Shown piece after piece: positions 59,401 to 64,000 of a stretch of DNA of 64,000 bases (position 1 is its first letter; each line of letters opens with the position of its first letter). Source of the DNA: Plecoglossus altivelis (lineage: Eukaryota > Chordata > Actinopteri > Osmeriformes > Plecoglossidae); contig BROE01000005.1 in assembly GCA_036571765.1 (NCBI GenBank), forward strand, positions 8,416,324-8,480,323, written 5' to 3'. Below the pieces are notes generated by a model. That model had not been told where the DNA came from, did no database searches, and saw nothing but the letters and a program-made list of their open reading frames with translations. Position numbers and translations under genes: made by a program.

Positions 59401-62400
59401 AAAATAAACCACAAGTGTGCAAATAGAAATGCGCAAGAACTGGCTCTTCGTGGTTTAAATGGGACAGGTATGCATCTACTGAAGCCGTCACATCACGTTG
59501 TGTTGACGCACTAGAGGCAATGTAAGTAGTGAGTCTATACATGCATCACCTCTCAATTTCTTGTTGCAACACTATTTGTAGCTCCTCGTCATCCACGGGA
59601 TTCACAGAGAGGGAAGTGATGTGTTATTGTGATTTTGAGGAGTTACACAACTTCTGTAATGAGTAATATAACATACCGTTCGAGTGTAGGCCGACTACAT
59701 GTCATGAAGTCATACCGATCCCTTTTGGCTTGTTAAAAGGAAGAGGATACTTACAGAGAGAAATCCCTCCTTTTTGTAGTCATATTTCACACAGAGTAAA
59801 AGAGTGCAGCATGCTCCAGGCTGTTATGGAATCTGAACAATGTTTGTGAGTACTTATGCTGCATATACAGTGTAGCCTTTCATATAATTAGCAAGCCTAA
59901 ACACATGAGGTGCAGCATTTGGCACAGCAGGTATAAAGAGAGGGGAGAACACAGAGGTACACAGTTCTTTATGAACCTATTACAAAATAATGGACTTTCA
60001 GCTTAATTATTATGGTGCCAACAACTCAAAACCCTATAAGAACATTGAAAACTCCTCAGACTCAAGCTTGGTCCGAAAGTGTGCAGACTATTGTCAACAC
60101 ATAAACATTGTCCTCTGAGTAGACATTATATCTTGTCTCCATGGCAACCATGTTACATTGCACTCCCTCAAATTAAAATTGATGACCATTTACAAACTAA
60201 ACCAAAAGGAAAAATGTTTAATCAAATTGGGAACATCACCAGCATGGAGCCAACACCATGTTTCTTTTTAGATGCAAACGCTTTATAACAGCAGACAGGG
60301 AAGATGGTAAGATACATAGTAGGTCTAATTAACAATTAATCTTTCGTCTAATCTATCCATTGTCATTAATGTCTTCGTTGCTTTGAGAAATAACATCATG
60401 TCTGAAATCGCCTATTGTCTACCCACAAAAGAACCTCTGTATTGTACAAAATACAATCTTATAGCTCCATGAGTAATCCTCAGATATCATATCTTGGCAT
60501 GGATACAATCCTGTATTGCGAGAAAAAAAGGCCTTCAAAGGGAAACACTTCGCTACTACTAGCTTAACGAGAGACAGGGGATCTTTTTGATGCAGCCGTA
60601 GGTGTTCTCTGTCGCTTTGATTCCATTTGGAGGGCTTGCCGACAGGGGAGCATGATGCTCCAGGTAAGACCTCTTTCTCCTACTCATGATGACGTCTGCC
60701 CGTCAGCCACCCAGCAGGGAAGACACTGTATCTACCTGAGGAGAGCTAACCAGATGAGCCCCAGCACTCCCCAAGCATACCAATCTTCTGGCTCCAACTG
60801 ACAGAAGCTACCGGAATATATTTCCCTGCTGCCAACTTTTTCTTTCTCTCTTAGACTTGCTACACACCCCATACAAAGGCAACTCCAGAGTAACTCAAAT
60901 CTCTCAACCTTCTTCTACACTGTTTCCACAGCATCAGAAAGCTCCAAACCAGATCATAACTAACATGAAACGTGAACTACCTTCAGACCACATTCTAATC
61001 ATAATTGGCCATACTGTACACTATATATTTTTAGCCACATACAGTAGATGACAACAAATCCCTGTCATATTGTGAGGTCAGCTGTGGCTGACTGTAATCA
61101 TGTTCACAGGTAAATACAAACAACATAAATACATGTTGTAAATACATTTACAACAGTTGTAATAACTTTTTATGTTAAAAGCTAAACTATTTATGTTTAT
61201 ATGACGTTTGTTAGGGCGGGCACACACACAAAGCCAGTGATGAGAAAACAACTCATGAAACATAAGTGTGGACTGACTACACACCACTTTCCAAACTGTT
61301 CTTCTCAGACTGCACTTGAGAGAGTACTAAAATGTTCGTGTTCAAGCAAATGGTCTTGGTCGGCCTTGCTAAAGTGTGTAGATAAATCAGTAAGAGAAAG
61401 ATGGTGTCTCTTATTTTTCATTTGTTGACTTAACCGAGGAGACAGTTACGGCAACTGATTTCAAGGTCCTTGGATTGAGGGAGGCTCTCAGACCAATAAT
61501 CCAGAGAATGTGTTCTAACTTTACAGTGAGCTATTGATGAGAATGAACCTTGGCTAAACTGGTACTTTGTCTTCAACAGGCAAATCCCAGTTAGACAAGC
61601 AGGTTCATGAAAGAATACATTGTACATGTTTTAGAAGTACTAAAAAGATGTTCAACTGCATGCAGCTCTGTGTTGCCAACAGTCACTCATTTGAAGAGAC
61701 AACGAAGCAACATAAGGATCTCGTATCTTCCTTAGCAGCCTGCTTACAGGGACTACAAAAGGCACCCAGCCGTGATCCCCAATGCTAAACCCAACTACAA
61801 TAGCAAAGTTTCCAAAGGAGGAAACTTGGAAATGATGTCCCTAATGTTGGCTCTGAGCATAACTTCAGAAGATCACAAGAGTGACAAATAAATCCTTCTT
61901 TGGGTTAGGCATCTTGTTCCTTAAAGACAATGTCAGATTGATAGTTTAAAAAAATATGAATAAAGTGGAACACACAAACAACACACCACACGTAGACGAC
62001 TGTGTCACAAGGGGATATTAGTCACAGTCTTTGAATCTGTAACAATACTTGTTCATGTTAGAAATGTGTAGGAGTGTGTGAGGGAGGACGTTTTTTGGGA
62101 TCTTCTATCATTCACAACAGTAAAGTGCAAAATTAGAGATTTGGGGCCAGATATACATGCTACAAATACTATTTGGAATGATACACAAGGAAATCCCAAT
62201 TCTTAATTTTGCCTCTTATTCAAAGGACATGGATTTGTCTTTCTCACTTGATTTTGGTCCATTCAATATATAAAGTATGTGAGCAGCTGGAAGGCTAGGA
62301 CCACAATGAGGACAATAAAGCCTGGACTATTACTGGACTATTACCAATGGCTTTATATTTCCTCCCTGACAGAAACAGCATGTCTACCCCATGCCAATTT

Positions 62401-64000
62401 ACCAATCTAATGAGATGTAAATGTAAATAGGACATAGAAAACGTAGAAATTTAGCAAGAAAAAAATCACCGTGCTTCCATGTGTCATATACCGTGACACA
62501 GAGAACAGTATGCAAACTATATCACAGATAATTTTGAACAGGGTGTAACTTACAGAATGGAAACACACAAGCAACTAGAATAATGTCATACCAAATGTTA
62601 TCTAAGAAAGGACAGAGGATGCTTACACAAGCGTGTTTACAGTGCATTTCCTGTGGCTGATCCCTGGGACATCATCATTACTCACTCAAACAAACATGTA
62701 GAGTTCCCAAAGCTATGAGATATCACTTTGACAACAAGCACGCACATCATAAATGAAACTATACAAAATCTCAAAGCAACTCTCAACACACAAAATATTC
62801 TCCTTACAGTTACCAAGATTTCTGCATCTTTACATACACATTTGTATAAATATACAAACGGTTATATTTATATACACTCCGGACCTACGTCAAAATGACA
62901 GAGCGTTGAACACAGCACTCCTTGGCGACAGTGCTTACCCCAACTACACCAGACAGTGGGCAGCCCTGCTCAATTCAAACCAAGCGGTTCTATTCAAAAA
63001 TGTTTCCAGACACAACAAAGACTCATTTTCCAATTGTATAGACCCTGTTTGAACCAGGGCTGGAGGTACTCCACAATTGTATGAGACTCAGAAGAGGATC
63101 ATGAGTAATACCTCGGCACCAAAGGTCCAGACATAACAGCTAGTAAGAATGAAAACATAACAATGACATTTTACACTTAAAGGTCTCAACAATTATATGC
63201 AATCTTAGTAACTGTCTGTTGATACAGGGCTTTTGCCAAGAGACCTCACTAGTCAATTACATGTTTTCAATTATCTGTCTCCTTTGGAGCATTTCTGTTG
63301 GAAAGCTCAAGACTCAAACAGACTAAACAGGACTAGTTGGTAGTAGACTGTCTATAACACCAGTGTACTGTAGGATAACTGCACAGTAGGTTATGGATGA
63401 GGTCTACTTCCCCAGCACAATTGCCTACTGCATAACCAGACATACTGTTTTAGGCCATCCGTATTGTCTTACTGTTGTGAATGATACTACAAGAGTGGTT
63501 TCAATGGAAATGGATCTGATGGCAAAGTATCTGGACCTCTTAATAATGAAGAGCATGAACTCCTATCTGATGGAGGTTGTACAGTCATACAGACCTCTTA
63601 CGAATTACTCTAGGGTCGTCACCTGCTAAGGTGGCCTAAAGATGAGTGATAGTAGTGCAATTAAGATCTAATTGCAAGCCATATGCGTCAGGTGATTTGC
63701 TACATTATCTAATGCAATATGATCGATCTCAGACTTATGAATGGTTGAAATTATTCAGCAATATGACTGATTTGACAGAGAAATCAACATGCATAATTGC
63801 CTGCGTAGAACATTCAGCTAAAGTGTGATTTTTATTCATTCACAATATGGATCCGCGAATTTATCGACGTGAAAACCCAAAGACCAGAGTCTTAAACCTG
63901 CCGTTTGAACATAGTTGATAAAAAGGCTATCTATGCATGTGTGAGGTAGCGTCAAGCTACAAACCAGGTCCGCATCATTTACAAATAAGTCCAACAGGCC
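56485..64000 (-). other. arhgap42: arhgap42 first intron (partial)
   Basis: 7.5 kb running off the right edge. I looked on the minus strand for the expected exon 1 peptide (FSDSYLDSP-like, KFIKELIKDG-like) and did not find it, so exon 1 should lie beyond 64000. The short open frames here have no recognisable product. An 18-bp palindrome lies at 62841-62858. Stretches at about 58620-58860 and 60560-60800 are less AT-rich than their surroundings. Confidence 0.6.

Noticed and set aside
63393..63629. 78-codon plus-strand frame near the right edge
   Set aside because: Not similar to any family I know, and it is not the missing arhgap42 exon 1, which would be on the minus strand.
1..64000. CRISPR arrays, operons, phage or bacterial systems
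   Set aside because: The sequence is intron-rich vertebrate nuclear DNA throughout; none of these structures is present.

Overview
This window looks like nuclear DNA of a ray-finned (teleost) fish. It holds intron-rich vertebrate genes with GT-AG splice sites, AT-rich introns, dinucleotide microsatellites and no bacterial-style operons. Five protein-coding genes are recognisable by translated similarity, and each intron phase fits the next exon. Left to right they are yap1 (minus, first coding exon only), cep126 (minus, complete), trpc6 (plus, complete except for an uncertain first exon), pgr (plus, complete) and arhgap42 (minus, 23 coding exons; the 5' end lies beyond the right edge). The short Yap1 N-terminus, compact genes and short Pgr N-terminal domain point to a fish rather than a tetrapod. 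I cannot name the species.

Layout. 1-750: yap1 intron 1 and exon 1. 751-4496: yap1 5' flank, intergenic DNA and the cep126 3' end. 4497-11806: cep126 in 12 coding exons. 11807-14132: divergent promoter region between cep126 and trpc6, with a possible tiny trpc6 exon 1 at 12836-12866. 14133-19013: trpc6. 19014-21966: intergenic. 21967-26306: pgr in 8 coding exons. 26307-28689: facing 3' regions of pgr and arhgap42. 28690-56484: arhgap42. 56485-64000: arhgap42 intron leading to the missing first exon.

Order and orientation (YAP1, CEP126, TRPC6, PGR, ARHGAP42) match the human 11q22 block as I remember it, inverted as a whole. CFAP300 and ANGPTL5, which sit inside that block in human, are not visible. 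The genes are neighbours by descent and do not form an operon or pathway: a Hippo transcriptional co-activator, a centrosome/cilium protein, a diacylglycerol-gated cation channel, a steroid receptor and a RhoA GTPase-activating protein.

I found no previously undescribed biological system. The points most worth a second look are: a Cys in Pgr at the position that decides mifepristone (RU486) sensitivity; an Ile-to-Met change at the Trpc6 lower gate; a GC-AG intron in arhgap42; a run of three perfect hairpins in an arhgap42 intron; and a retained-intron alternative C-terminus in cep126. Exon boundaries come from reading splice sites and phases by eye; no alignment program was run.
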